Shown: positions 12,061 to 24,382 of the stretch, in pieces
Numbering within the stretch: the stretch's first letter is position 1
Layout of the letters: every line of letters begins with the position of its first letter
DNA from: Hofstenia miamia
Taxonomy: Eukaryota; Xenacoelomorpha; Acoela
Length of the DNA stretch: 64,000 nucleotides
Assembly: GCA_004352715.1 (NCBI GenBank)
Contig: SCFE01000001.1
Coordinates: forward strand, 5,666,893 to 5,730,892
Direction: 5' to 3'
Made by a program: the position numbers and the translations under genes
The notes under the pieces: model-generated
The model's input: only the letters and a program-made list of their open reading frames with translations
Database searches by the model: none
Told to the model about the DNA's origin: nothing

Positions 12061-12238
12061 ATTTAGATGTTTTTAAAATTACAAAATCACTATATATATC
12101 TAATAGCTACATCAGTATTGTAATGCGACATCATTATTTTATAAATAAAAATCAAATGTTACATGTAAGATAACAGGTAAATTACGCCTTGATTAAAAAG
12201 CATTAAAGATTATATTCATTTTACAAAATTTAAATTGA

Positions 12239-12631
12239 TTATGCAAATTCGGTTAACTTTCTAGCATTACTTTGCTGTGCCTTATTCAAAACCGATAGTC
12301 TTTTAAGAAAAATATTAACCAACTTCATAAGTACAGATTTTCGTGTAGACCTAAACTGAACAACATCACCAATTTCTTGAAGACAATTATATAAACGATT
12401 CCGGCAATATTGCGTTTTAGATTTGTGAAAGTAAGAGTAGCGGCAAAACACGTATTCCACAAAATCATGTGATGGATGGTGTAATCCTCCTCGGTTTAAA
12501 TTGGTAAGAAAGGCATCGGGTTTAGACGGATGTTCATGCGACGAATGCAGTATTTCTGTTGAAGCAACATATCCACAAATGTAATAGAGACACCTCTTTT
12601 CATCTGAGCTAATTTCTCTCACGTAGTTCAT
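12239..12631 (-). pseudogene. C-terminal fragment of a P-element/THAP9-like transposase
   Basis: An open frame of 130 codons with CLYYICGYVAST, LTNLNRGGLHHPSHDFVEYV and a following helix-rich tail. The order YI.GYVA, then about 30 residues, then L..RGGL..PS..F...V is typical of the C-terminal region of animal transposases of the P-element/THAP9 type. The catalytic and DNA-binding portions are not found upstream (12632 onward becomes low-complexity sequence), so this is a truncated copy. I am fairly sure it is transposase-derived, less sure of the superfamily. Confidence 0.45.
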
Positions 12632-12639
12632 TAAATTAT

Positions 12640-13388
12640 CTAATATATATACACACTCTTAAAGAAATAGAAGAGCACATAAATCGCAAGAAAGAACACT
12701 CTCAGACAAACTAAAACTCTCCCCACACTCCAAAAAGAGTTAAGACGTGAAAACCCCTTGTCTGACAGAGAGATATTTTAAAAAAGGGGGTGAGCATTAT
12801 TTATATATCACTGGATAACGCCTACCCTCACTTATTAAAGATCGCAAAAAGAGCTATTCAATGTAATAGACATACAAAATATAAGATTATCTTACATACA
12901 TAAACATATGAAAATGTGTTATAAGGTCCATATTGTGCAGAGAGAGACGGGAGTATATTTCATGTAAGATTTTATATCTCTGCACAAGGGGGGGGGGTGC
13001 ACACACAAATTATTACAAAAAAAAAGAATCTAGAATTTACTTAGGTAAGTACACTCTTTTTCTTTTTATATGTAGACCGCCTATCAAAAAAAATTTTTTA
13101 TACACTTTTTATATATATATTATTTCCACTCGCAACCTATATGTGACACTATATTCTCCTCGCTGAGCTTGGAAAATATATATATTTTAGAGTTTAAGAA
13201 GGTCAAAGGCGACTCTTTATCCCACACATATTAAACGTTTTAAAATGAATTTAACAAACATCAATCTCAAAAATACAAATAAATACAATTTCAAATATTT
13301 TTTTTTATATGTGAAATTCTGTTTGTTTAAAAACACAAAAATATACAGAGATATAATCTTTATTTAAGAGAGAGAAAAACACAAACAC

Positions 13389-13419
<31 letters not shown>

Positions 13420-14040
13420 ATATACACATACATTATAATTTATAAAATCTCTATTACAAACAAAATATATATAAAAAACACACACAAATTATCTAAAACG
13501 CATCTAAACATGTGCGCTGTCTTAAAAACACATTATTTTATATCAGAAAATCTCATTCAAACTATTCAAAAAAAAAAATATCTGTTACACATTTTCCCCT
13601 CTCACAAAACCCCATTTCCACACAGAGCATTTACACATACACACACCGCAAGTTCATTGGAACCTTAATGAGCTATAGATATATCTATTTGTTGTTTTTT
13701 CTCGTTTACGATTACCTTCTTATACACAGAAACCGCTTACTATCATACAGATTGTTGGACTTAAACTGTTGTTTGTCTCACAAAAAATAAAACACAAATC
13801 GCAATATAGAGACAGAAATACAGCGCCCCGTGTTTATGTACCCTCTATATGTGGGTGGTTCATTTCTATATGTGCATGTATTATTGATGCTAGACAATGT
13901 ATATAAGTCCAGTTGCACGGCGTTGATAAATCGATCATTTAGATAGTGATTATAATCTAATATGTATAATGATTATAGAAAGATATATACGCGTCAACCC
14001 AATATAAAAATATATACTCTTTACACCGCGGTATTTCTAT
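12640..14040. other. Low-complexity block of unusual composition
   Basis: Dense short words (CACACA, GAGAGA, TATATA, homopolymers of A, G and C, including a run of about 9 G near 12990) with very little ordinary sequence. The texture differs from both flanks. The open frames of 77-92 codons here are low-complexity read-outs, not genes. It could be real simple-sequence DNA or an assembly gap filled with poor-quality sequence; the same texture reappears just before the N gap at 14495. Confidence 0.5.
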
Positions 14041-14494
14041 TTTTTTTATATTTTTCTATATATATATATATATAGTTGACTGCAAAAAAATGAGACTGAA
14101 CACCTATTTTTTAACGCTTTGTGGAAACGTATCGAGACGTTCTAGAGAAAAAATATAAAAATAAAAGACAACGAGAATTTTGTTATCTTTAAAATGGTCA
14201 AACAAAAAAGTTAATTAATTAAACTGGTACTTCGTAATTATTTGAAAAAACTTACCAAACAAATTGTTTTGCTTTGCAAAGTTTCTACTTGATTTCTTCG
14301 GAATGGAAAGAAACAGATTGTGAAAACCCCTTTAAGACATCGCATATCTCTCTCTCAATATTTTTTAGAAAGCAAAAAAAAATTAGATAAGGAGAATCTG
14401 TCAAAGGAAAAAAAGGAGAAGTGGACGCCCTCGAAAAATTATTGGAAAATTCACACAAAAAACACTCGCAATCTCTCTCAAAAATTTGTGAGAA

Positions 14495-15292
14495 NNNNNN
14501 NNNNNNNNNNNNNNNNNNNNNNNNNNNNNNNNNNNNNNNNNNNNNNNNNNNNNNNNNNNNNNNNNNNNNNNNNNNNNNNNNNNNNNNNNNNNNNNNNNNN
14601 NNNNNNNNNNNNNNNNNNNNNNNNNNNNNNNNNNNNNNNNNNNNNNNNNNNNNNNNNNNNNNNNNNNNNNNNNNNNNNNNNNNNNNNNNNNNNNNNNNNN
14701 NNNNNNNNNNNNNNNNNNNNNNNNNNNNNNNNNNNNNNNNNNNNNNNNNNNNNNNNNNNNNNNNNNNNNNNNNNNNNNNNNNNNNNNNNNNNNNNNNNNN
14801 NNNNNNNNNNNNNNNNNNNNNNNNNNNNNNNNNNNNNNNNNNNNNNNNNNNNNNNNNNNNNNNNNNNNNNNNNNNNNNNNNNNNNNNNNNNNNNNNNNNN
14901 NNNNNNNNNNNNNNNNNNNNNNNNNNNNNNNNNNNNNNNNNNNNNNNNNNNNNNNNNNNNNNNNNNNNNNNNNNNNNNNNNNNNNNNNNNNNNNNNNNNN
15001 NNNNNNNNNNNNNNNNNNNNNNNNNNNNNNNNNNNNNNNNNNNNNNNNNNNNNNNNNNNNNNNNNNNNNNNNNNNNNNNNNNNNNNNNNNNNNNNNNNNN
15101 NNNNNNNNNNNNNNNNNNNNNNNNNNNNNNNNNNNNNNNNNNNNNNNNNNNNNNNNNNNNNNNNNNNNNNNNNNNNNNNNNNNNNNNNNNNNNNNNNNNN
15201 NNNNNNNNNNNNNNNNNNNNNNNNNNNNNNNNNNNNNNNNNNNNNNNNNNNNNNNNNNNNNNNNNNNNNNNNNNNNNNNNNNNNNNNNNNNN
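14495..15292. other. Assembly gap (798 N)
   Basis: Run of N inside the Tc1-type transposon; it hides the first catalytic Asp region of the transposase. Confidence 1.
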
Positions 15293-15733
15293 AGTTTGGG
15301 GAGCACTTTCCTATCGTGGGTTTTATTTGAAAATTTTAGACAGAAAAGCCACAATCGACAGTCAAAGATATTGCCAAATTATAGCTGAATTTATGCCTTA
15401 TGCTGATGCTTTATATGATGATGGATGGATACTCCAACAGGACGGAGCAACCCCGCACACTTCAGCAAAGACAAAAAATTGGTTTTTGAAAATAATATCC
15501 AGTTTTTGCAATGGCCACCAAGTTCTGCTGATCTTTCTCCAATCGAAAACGTGTGGCAGATATTGAAAAATGACGTTGAGAAGAAAAATCCGAAAAATAT
15601 ATCCTATTTAAAAGAAAAAATTCAAGAAAGTCAACACAGCTTGACATCTGAAATGAAGTCCAATTTAATGAAATCAGTTTCAGTTTGTTTGAATGAAGTT
15701 ATTTCTACAGGAGGAAAACAAATTAGACTTTAA
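15293..15733 (+). pseudogene. Tc1-type transposase, C-terminal half, single frameshift
   Basis: After the gap the frame opens with VWGALSYRGF, then ILQQDGATPHTS (second catalytic Asp). After a slip in the T-run at about 15480 (TGGTTTTTG) the second frame gives FLQWPPSSADLSPIENVWQI, which holds the catalytic Glu, and continues to a stop at 15731. The D-to-E spacing fits DD34E transposases. Apart from this one indel in a homopolymer, which could be a sequencing error, the domain is intact, so the copy is young. The N-terminal helix-turn-helix part should lie at 14300-14494 plus the gap but is not clearly readable. Confidence 0.85.
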
Positions 15734-15851
15734 TGTTTTTTACTTATAGTAATTTAATTTATCTTTAAAATCGTACCTTTCTTGAGTTGTTACGTTCAGT
15801 AGTTCAAAAGTAATATGCCTTTTTTCTAGTCTCATTTTTTTTGCAGCCAAC

Positions 15852-17357
15852 TATATATATAAATGAAATTCCGATTGAAATAATCTATAAAAACTATAAT
15901 ATTTAGTTGAGTAGAAAAATTATTCTTTGTTTAGTTTAAGAACAATAAATTGCTTTACTCTAGATTATGTCCTCCCGAAAATTCTAAATTCTTATATCAC
16001 AAATATCTATGTCAGAAATATATATATTTTATTTTATTAGAAATTGATAATTTTTTATATGAGAACTTAAACAACTTTTTATATTTTTATTGCAATTATT
16101 GCAATAAAGAAGTTTAGTTCTTTATTCTAAATTTGACTTATTTAAGGTATATTTATGTTCAATATTTCATATTTCACCATTATTACTTCGTATTTCTCAC
16201 TCTGGTTTTTGTTGTTGTAAACTTTTCTAAGAACGCACAATTTTATAATTGAACCTTCCACCCCCTCAACAACAAACCATATTTTACACTGACATTATAT
16301 TTCTTTGAAAAATTTTATGATTGAAGACGACCAACAATCTATTTTATAACGCTAAGAACTTTAAATGAATGCAATTTCCTTACGCCTAATAAAGTTGCTT
16401 AGCAAAATATCTTAGTAGCTGTGCCTTTTTTGACGTGAACTTCCGGCATCAACAAAATGATTTTGGCACAATATGGATGTTCAATATCATTTTTACATGG
16501 ACTACTAGTTCATCAGTGTATGGCAGGCGATATATTTATGCTGTATCTCTAGGAACAGGAGGTGCTTCTGCGCACCCTAGAAATTACATCTAGAACAAAA
16601 TTATTCATATGAAATAAACGAAAATTGAAGTTCAAAGCGCCGCTAAAGAAAGATAAGCATACCTAAACCCTATATTATTTTAACTGTATTTTTTAGCTGC
16701 GTAATGTATGCTGTGGTTTTTAATGAACCACTATAACCCAGTAAAACTAAGCTAGCCTTTTGTTGAATTCAGTGAAAAGTAAACAGAATTTATGAATTTA
16801 CTGTTTGTGCACTCCCCAAGTAAAATCCTGCGGATGCTCATGCGCAGTGGGTATGACAATCAACACCGCTCAAATATCTAACTGCATATAATGCTTCCAA
16901 ACATTCCAGCAATTTTAGGAGTGTTGATACATCTCCTATCTTCAAACAATATGCTGTATTCTGATTAAAAATTTTACATCAACAATTGTGCAACTGGACC
17001 ATGATCGTTATTATGTATGGTAAATCACCTATATGTAGTTTCAAATACAAAGTTCGGAATATAAGTTTACTAAGTACAAATATTTGTATATTAAAATTTT
17101 ATAGTCAATTATATGTTGCAACACATCAGTTAACATAAAGTTTTGATGGGATTACAAATAAAATTCTATTTTAAGATCACAAACAATATTTCACTCTGTA
17201 GTCAAATTTCATGTAAATTTTGGTTTCGCCATTAAGCTTTGCTCTTTGAAATTAATTGAAATTCATAATTTGCAAGACAAATTTTTTTTTCACAAATTTA
17301 AGATCGAGGCATGCATATGACACCTCTCGAAGCGAAAAGAATGTATAAACTGCTTAC
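15852..17357. other. Stretch 3' of the last resolved paramyosin exon
   Basis: No gene identified on the plus strand. If the donor at 17357 is used, the terminal paramyosin exon (C-terminal tail and 3' UTR) should lie here or further left on the minus strand. Several acceptor-like TTTAG sites are followed by short open reads (for example near 16640 and 15984 on the minus strand), but none can be chosen without transcripts. Confidence 0.4.
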
Positions 17358-17498
17358 CCTTCCACTGTTATTTCCAAAAGTTTGTTTGGAGCGAAATTTA
17401 GCCATGGCAGTTTCATTTGCTTCGTTTCTCTCTTCTGAGTCATCCAACTCAGTTTGAAGACGTTTAATCTTCAAAACTGCATTCTTATTTGCATCATC
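17358..17498 (-). CDS. Prm: Paramyosin exon 16 (residues 839-885), last resolved
   Basis: 141 nt: [47 protein letters not shown], the rod end and start of the non-helical tail. A good donor GTAAGC follows in phase 0, so a further tail exon is likely. If the donor is not used, 19 more codons run to a TAA near 17303. Confidence 0.88.
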
Positions 17499-17823
17499 CT
17501 AAAGTTATACATAAACATCACATTATAATATTAAAATTCTATATCTATTTATCTATCTTGATATATATATATATACTAATACATCCCGTTTCGTAGAGGG
17601 GTTTTTGCAAAACCTTTACATAGAGGGACCGGAGCCCATTTTCCCATAGTACAGAGAGGGACTTGGGTTTTTTTTTCAGAAAATTCAACTTTTTGCAATT
17701 ACTCACTAAAAACTCATCTATCCTTAAAATATTTTGCATAAACGTAGGGACTACTGAAAGACTATGTCCTACAAAAAATCAGCTTATATGGTTATGTGGA
17801 AAGAATACATAGAGGGACGTATT

Positions 17824-17857
<34 letters not shown>

Positions 17858-20800
17858 AAAAAAAAAAATACATAATTCAATAATTTTCTTGGAAATTGAT
17901 TAATCTTCCTAGTAAGGCGATCAATTTGATCCAAGAGATTTTCTTTCTCAAATTCTTCCTTTTCTAATGCCAATTCTAGTTCCCTCAAACGTTTTTCCAT
18001 GCGACGATAGTTTCGCAACATTTCCTGGTGCTTCGAACTCTCAGAATTGCGTTCCTAAAAAATAGTGTATTGTAAAATTGGTATACATAATGAACGTTGG
18101 TAGTATATTTCTCAAGTAAGAATACTTACCATTTCGAGTTCACGAATCCTAGTTTCCAGTTTTTCAATATAACGGCGTCCCTTACCACCGTCGCCTTCAC
18201 CTTCCAGACGAATAGTCATTTCGCGGATCTGAATATCCATGTTCTTAATTTTGCGTTCGTAGGCTTGTGATTGTTGTTGTTCAGCGCGGAGCTCTTCTGC
18301 CAATCGTGTAGCATCCATGTGAGCCTAGATAGTTCAGTATTTAAATAAATATATTGCAAATATGTTTCAAATTGAAATTTTCCGAAATTAAATGTACTGT
18401 AATCCGCACGTACCTCTCATTACTATTTTTTAAGTTTTTGTGTTTCGATCGACTTTTTAGAATTGAATCGGTTCATGTTTTCGGTTTCGATTTTTTCACA
18501 AATTCTTTGCCGGTTTAAGCAGCAACTAACAAAAAACTGAATAGCGCTTTTTCAAGCAATTAACTCTAGTACGGTCACCGCGAAAGATTTCAAGGTCAAG
18601 CGGCCAATGCCATACTGTATACTACCTCACCGATGTTGTGCCAACTTGTCAAGGTGTGACGAAATAGTTTCGAATTCTTTAACGGATTTCAACTCTTTTC
18701 GATTTTCAGTTCTGAATCGATTCCACATTGCGATCAATATATATCGCCGTAACTTCGTGTGTACAATCAGTGAATTTATTGAGTTACGGGTTGTGTGCGA
18801 GTGAAAAAATATAGGGTCTTTTTGTACTACTAGATTGCAAATGTACATTTACTATTATAAGTGCGTTTTGTGAAATGTATATACCAGAATCTTGAGTTCA
18901 TTCATTATCCTGATAAAGTGAAAGCACTTTTAGTAAAGTTTTTATTCTCACTACTTGCTTGTGCAGAATTCAAAAAGTTATGAAGCGCGAAATAAAGAAA
19001 TTCAATCGTTGCTTTGAAGCGCTGTTTACTGATTAGTGCTCGGATATAGTCTTAGGAACATCTCGAACCGCAATGTTTGAGGGCGGGCCGGAACGAACCG
19101 TGGTCCGGACCGGTCCAGTTCCAACCCGCTGGTTATAACTCAAAAGGAATTCTATAGATTAGCAATATGCTTATCCTACCTTTCTGAAGCGTTCATCAGC
19201 AGCCTTCATTTCATGTAACATATCTTCGTAGTCGGATTGAAGTTGATTGATTTGAATTTCGAGCTTGCGCTTGGTTGCAGTCAATCCAGTCAACTGTGAG
19301 TTGAGGTCATTGACCTTATCTGTAAGGTCACTGACTTCAACAACCAAGAATTTTCGGGATGATTCGCTCTAAAAAGGGTAATTTAAAGTTTAGTTTCAAT
19401 GTCATCGTCTGAATCTGAATTTTGAGTAACCTAATCAAAGTAGCAATCGGGTCACTGGGTCTCATGGTCAGAGCTAGTGTTCAATGGAAATATATAATTC
19501 AAGATCATGCATGTAATAAAGGCCTAGCAAATTGTCCGAAAAAGAGGATTCCAGAAAAATCAATATCCAAAATGGGATCCAATAGATATATTTTTGAACG
19601 AAAATTGGGTAACTTCATTATTGGGCAAAAGTAATTTAAATAATATCCAGAATACTATTAGTCAAGAAAAATTCTGTACTATATTTCATAAAATACCAGT
19701 CATCAACAAAATACCAAAAGTCTTGATTCATTTCTATATTTCTAATAATTTATCATTGTAATAGAAAGTTTCCATCAATAATATTTAAAATAACAGTGAA
19801 AATTTTGAAATTTAAATTTAACCATATTTCCATTATTCAAAATTAACTTTAAAATTTTATAAAATTAAAAAACACTGGTTCGAAAATGTACCTGTCTTTA
19901 AATTTTAAAAAATTTTTTGAATAACTGTTAACTTATGATCATTGCAATAATTCAAGTCGCATATTTCGCATGTTTACAATTTTGACCCATTTCCAACTCT
20001 GATGCTAATCTTTGATTTATTTTATTTATGATGCATAGGACCTCTATGGTCGTCTGACTCATGTAAAAGTTTTAACATTCCTAATATTGTGCTGCAAATG
20101 TGTGACAAGAACAGTTTACAATGGTTGAAAATTGATGATAAACCTGTTCTTGGATACTTAACGATTATTTTTTGTCAATTACACCTGCTCAGGTGGATAA
20201 GACCAGAAAGTTAGAAAATTCTAATAATTAACATTAGTTTCTTAAATCGATTACAAAGCAATCCAGAAACAGTTGATTATCAAATTACTACTGTTCAAAA
20301 TGATGATTCAAAAATTCAATATTATAATTAGAATAAAGTATGTATACACTATTAATATCTTGATTTTCATATCTATGTGTTATTAATTACCTTTTCATAG
20401 TTGCTTCTCATTTCATTTATTAATTACCTTTTCATAGTTGCTTCTCATTTCATTAAGTTGATGTACTAGAGATGAGTTCTTCTTTTCTGCTGCCAACAAA
20501 CGAGCACGAGCATCCTCAAGCTCACGACAAGCATCATCGTACTGAACTTGAATTTCCTAAAGTACAAACGATATTTATTCTGTGATATATTCTGCTAGAG
20601 AAATTAATAACATAAATCTAGCTTGTAAATTGGAACATGACATACTATAAACACGAATATTATAGGCCATGTTTGAAATTTCATGTATATGCAAACATTC
20701 AAATTTCTCATAACAAGATCGCTCTATTTATGGAATCTGATTGCATTATATTTTCTGTAATATTTAAACCATAGCGGTTCCTATTAAGGGTCAATTAATT

Positions 20801-23800
20801 TTCACTTAAATATCATTTTCTGTAAAAATATGTATGTTAGTTTTGCGGGATGAGAGTTATATTGGTAGTAGTTTCATCTAGTTCCTTTAAATTTGTCAAC
20901 CTTCCGTCCTTTGACCAACTCCATTAAATATGGGACATGGTCCACGCAGTCCAGCAAAACTTCTATTTACCCAACATTAGCATAAAATTATTAGTAAATT
21001 ATGAACCCAATCTCAATGTTGGTCAGGTTGCAGTCCCACTGAAATATTTAATCGTAGATCACATCCCCAAGGGACTCGGACCAGTAAATCCCATGAGACT
21101 ATATGATCCCACTGAAGCCTCTCATGGAAATGTTAAAATAAAAATATATTTACAGAGCTAAAGTTAGACAGTTTTGCTCTAAATTATTTTACTTGCACTA
21201 CAAATGGTTTTTTGCTAATGTTGAAAGTTAAACCCATTTAAATCAATTAATGAGTCATTTTATGACAAGAAGCTCTATTTATTTGTTACAAATAATTAAT
21301 GAATTAACCATAAACGGCGGGAGAATCGGCCCCATTTCGTTTTTTTGTCCCTAACTTTTTTTGTAAATAATTTTTTTGGCTGATTTTTTCTGAATTTTCT
21401 TAGAAAAATTTCTGGGAACAAGATATAGTTAAAACGGAATAATTTTTTTGAGAGAGGCTTGCGCCTGGGGTTCCGAAAAAATTTCATTTTAGCAATAAAT
21501 TCGAAAGTTTTTTTGAAACTTGCATTTAAAATAGTCAATATTTTGATAGATATCGATAAAATTTATACAATTATATTAATTGCTAAGTGGCAGGTTTTTT
21601 AAAAATGTTTTAGGGTGAAACAATTTCTCTGGCACGACCCCTATATACTTCTGCACTATGATCAGTTGATTTGCCGCATCTGGACCCACTGTAGCAATAA
21701 AATATTGGCAACAAAATAGTTTATCTTATAAAGGAAGTTTTTAGAAGGTCTGTGGTGAAAATCAGTGTCCTACCTCCATGGGAGGTAAAATTTAAAATAG
21801 GAAAAATATGAACTTATGTATCTATATATACATGGGCTACCATAAGTTTTTAGCCAGAAGATAAAAAATTTCTTTAATTTCAAACTTCAATTACTCAACA
21901 ACAACATAACAAAAAAAAGACAATATTAACAACTATTATGGAGTAGAACCTCCTTTTGCCATTTTTAGTGCTTTTATGCGGGTTTTCATTGACATTACCA
22001 AGTTATCAATGATTGATTGGTTCATGTTACCGCACTCTTTTAACAAGGTTGCTTTCAGAGTTGATACCGATGAAATCTTGCTCGCAGATTCCCAAAGCTT
22101 TCGATCAAGGTGCTCCCAAGCATGCTCTGTCACATTCATGACTGGGCTTTGAGCCGACCATGGTAATGACATAATACCGTTTAAGCTCTTAGAGGCTTGA
22201 GTAACCGTTGCTTGTGTGACAAGGGGTCTCATCTTCTTGACAAAACAGACATTTTTATCCATATTATTAGTTTCAAATATTGGTAATAGACCTTTCTCTA
22301 ATATCTGACAATATTTTGGGTCATTCAACCGTTCTTCAACGAAGATTAGCTCTGACCTTCTTCCGAACCAGACAGCACCCCACACCATAACACCTACCCC
22401 ACCATGTTTGACAGTTGCCTGCAAACATTCAGCCTTCCTAGTCTCTGTCTGATTTCTCCAAACATAAACCTGCCTTGAGTTTCAATACTGANCACAATTA
22501 CACTTTCTCAACTGCTAGGACTTTCGCCATCATGGTCAAGCTATTTGAATAGTTTAATAGCTGCTGCTGAAAAAATATTTGGCAATCAAATTTTTACTAC
22601 ATATTTGTCAAAAATTCATTAAACTTCAAAGTTTTCCGCCTACTAGTAAATATACACAGGCAACACAAACAGGCTGTGGAACAAAATATATTCCATCAGG
22701 AAATGGTAGGTTTCAAAGTAAAAAGCACAGTTATAAATACCTAAGTAATTCAATCATAACAGCAGCTGTGGTAACATATCTTAGTGATTTGTGGAAAGCA
22801 TCTTCTATTTTTGTATAATTTTTGAAAAACTAGCAAAATCAGTAGAACAATACCTTATCAAACTCTATGTGCATTTGCTATAAAAACAGATACATGTTCT
22901 ACAAACAAACTACTTAAAAAGTGCTTTGTTCAAAGACAAAAAACTGTATCATCTTGCATAACTGGTTAATAACACGTTGCTCAGTTATTTTTTTTACAAT
23001 TCTTTTTTAATATGAAGCGTGCCAATAATTTTGTACACAACATTTTCTTGTCAGCTTGTGTTAATTTGACCTTGCAAATTGAGAGGAAACATTCATTTAA
23101 TGTATATAAGCAAATAGTTGTAATTCTGTTTGCACTAGATTTCAAATTATAATTGCTGATTGTATTTTTTATTTTTCAGATGTAAAACAAAGGTTCGTCA
23201 ATTATTGGTTTAGGGCACTTTTGAGATTCTAAGCAGTGGTTACGGAAATTAATATAATGACAAAAATTCAGACATAATAATAAAACACAATTTTTATCAA
23301 AATAATATAAGCACCCGAAAATATTATTCTTAATATACTGATTCTGATAAGAAAAGAAATAGGCCTATATGTATATATATTTGTCACTAATAATGGTTTG
23401 CTTCTGTTTCTAAATTTATGTGAAAAATTTGAGGAGTAAATATAAAAAAGTACTTATTTTTTAAAACAATAGTTTTGGACATTTAAGGAACAAATTCTAA
23501 TCAATTGAAATATGTATTTTTATTTTCTTGAAAAATAAAAATAGAAAAATTAAAATAAAGTAAAAGATTCAATTAACAGTGTGTTTTGAACATAAAAATT
23601 ATTGAAAATATTTTTAATAAAATTTGTGTGAATATAAATTAATTTATTAATGACAGAATTTAGTATTGAGCGCAACATTGTTGGATCATATAGTTTCAAC
23701 TAACTTNAGTCTCTGTCTGATTTCTCCAAACATAAACCTGCCTTGAGTTTCAATACTGACAGAATTTGCTTTCATCTGACCATATTACTGACTTCCAAAA

Positions 23801-24348
23801 AATATCATCTTTGCACTCAAATACTCGTGCCCAATCCATTCGCTTCTTCTTGCTGACATTAGAAATCAGTGGCTTCTTCCTTGCAACTCTCCTTTGGTAT
23901 CCTAATTTTTTAAAGCTTTTCTCACTGCATAGGGTGGCATTTCCATGGTAGTAGCAACATCTTTGACACTTTTACGGCGATTTTTGATGACTTCCCTTTT
24001 AATCCTCTTTTCATTCGATCCGTCATAATAAAGGGTCTTCCTGAACGGTGTTCAATGCTGCAATTACCCTCTTCATTAAATTTATTAACAATAAATTGTT
24101 TGATGATTAAGCTTGAAACGCCTGGAAATTTCTCGATTTGACTTGCCACACTGATACCACCCAATTATCTGCCCTCGTTTAAATTCACCAATGTCTTTGC
24201 ATCCTCCTGTTTTCCTTGCTAAATCTTATTTAATCAGTATTCACAAGCAATATAATACCAACAAATTATATCAGAAAAAGAGGAAGTACTATTAAGAAAT
24301 TCAAAAATATCTTAAAATCACAGGTGGCTAAAAACTTATGGTAGCCCA

Positions 24349-24382
<34 letters not shown>

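Larger units (their letters stand above)
8561..12238. other. Gene-free repeat-bearing interval
   Basis: No supported gene. Contents: an isolated terminus-like motif TACTGTAAAACGGGGTAACT at about 9172; a G/C-rich patch GGGGGCGCGCCCC near 9416; TGGAAATGGAAATG-type minisatellite sequence at 9915-9990 and again at 10885-10945; a (TA)n tract at 10053-10094; and at 10590-10860 a segment rich in GGGACT/GGTCCA words resembling one at 20930-21130. Confidence 0.4.
14075..15851 (+). mobile_element. Tc1/mariner-type transposon with terminal inverted repeats
   Basis: Left end GTTGACTGCAAAAAAATGAG (14075) is mirrored by the right end, which reads GTTGGCTGCAAAAAAAATGA on the other strand and stops at 15851. 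Both are flanked by TA, the usual target duplication of the superfamily (here inside (TA)n). The element encodes a DD34E-type transposase on the plus strand. Apparent length 1777 bp includes a 798-bp N gap that may be mis-sized; complete Tc1-like elements are usually 1.2-1.8 kb. Confidence 0.85.
21831..24351 (-). mobile_element. Tc1-type transposon in paramyosin intron 11, split by an assembly error
   Basis: Left end CATGGGCTACCATAAGTTTT and right end, read on the other strand, CAGTGGGCTACCATAAGTTT form long terminal inverted repeats, both flanked by TA. The middle (22493-23706) is a misplaced contig. When the 52-bp overlap between 22440-22491 and 23708-23759 is used to join the outer pieces, the element becomes about 1.25 kb, the usual Tc1 size. 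Confidence 0.85.

Noticed and set aside
14320-15354. Plus- and minus-strand frames of over 300 codons spanning the N gap
   Set aside because: Openness is an artefact of the gap; only the part after 15293 in the transposase frames has real content.
22493-23706. 1.2-kb insertion inside the Tc1 transposon
   Set aside because: The 52-bp overlap of the flanking contigs and the continuous transposase frame show it is a misplaced contig, not an insertion.
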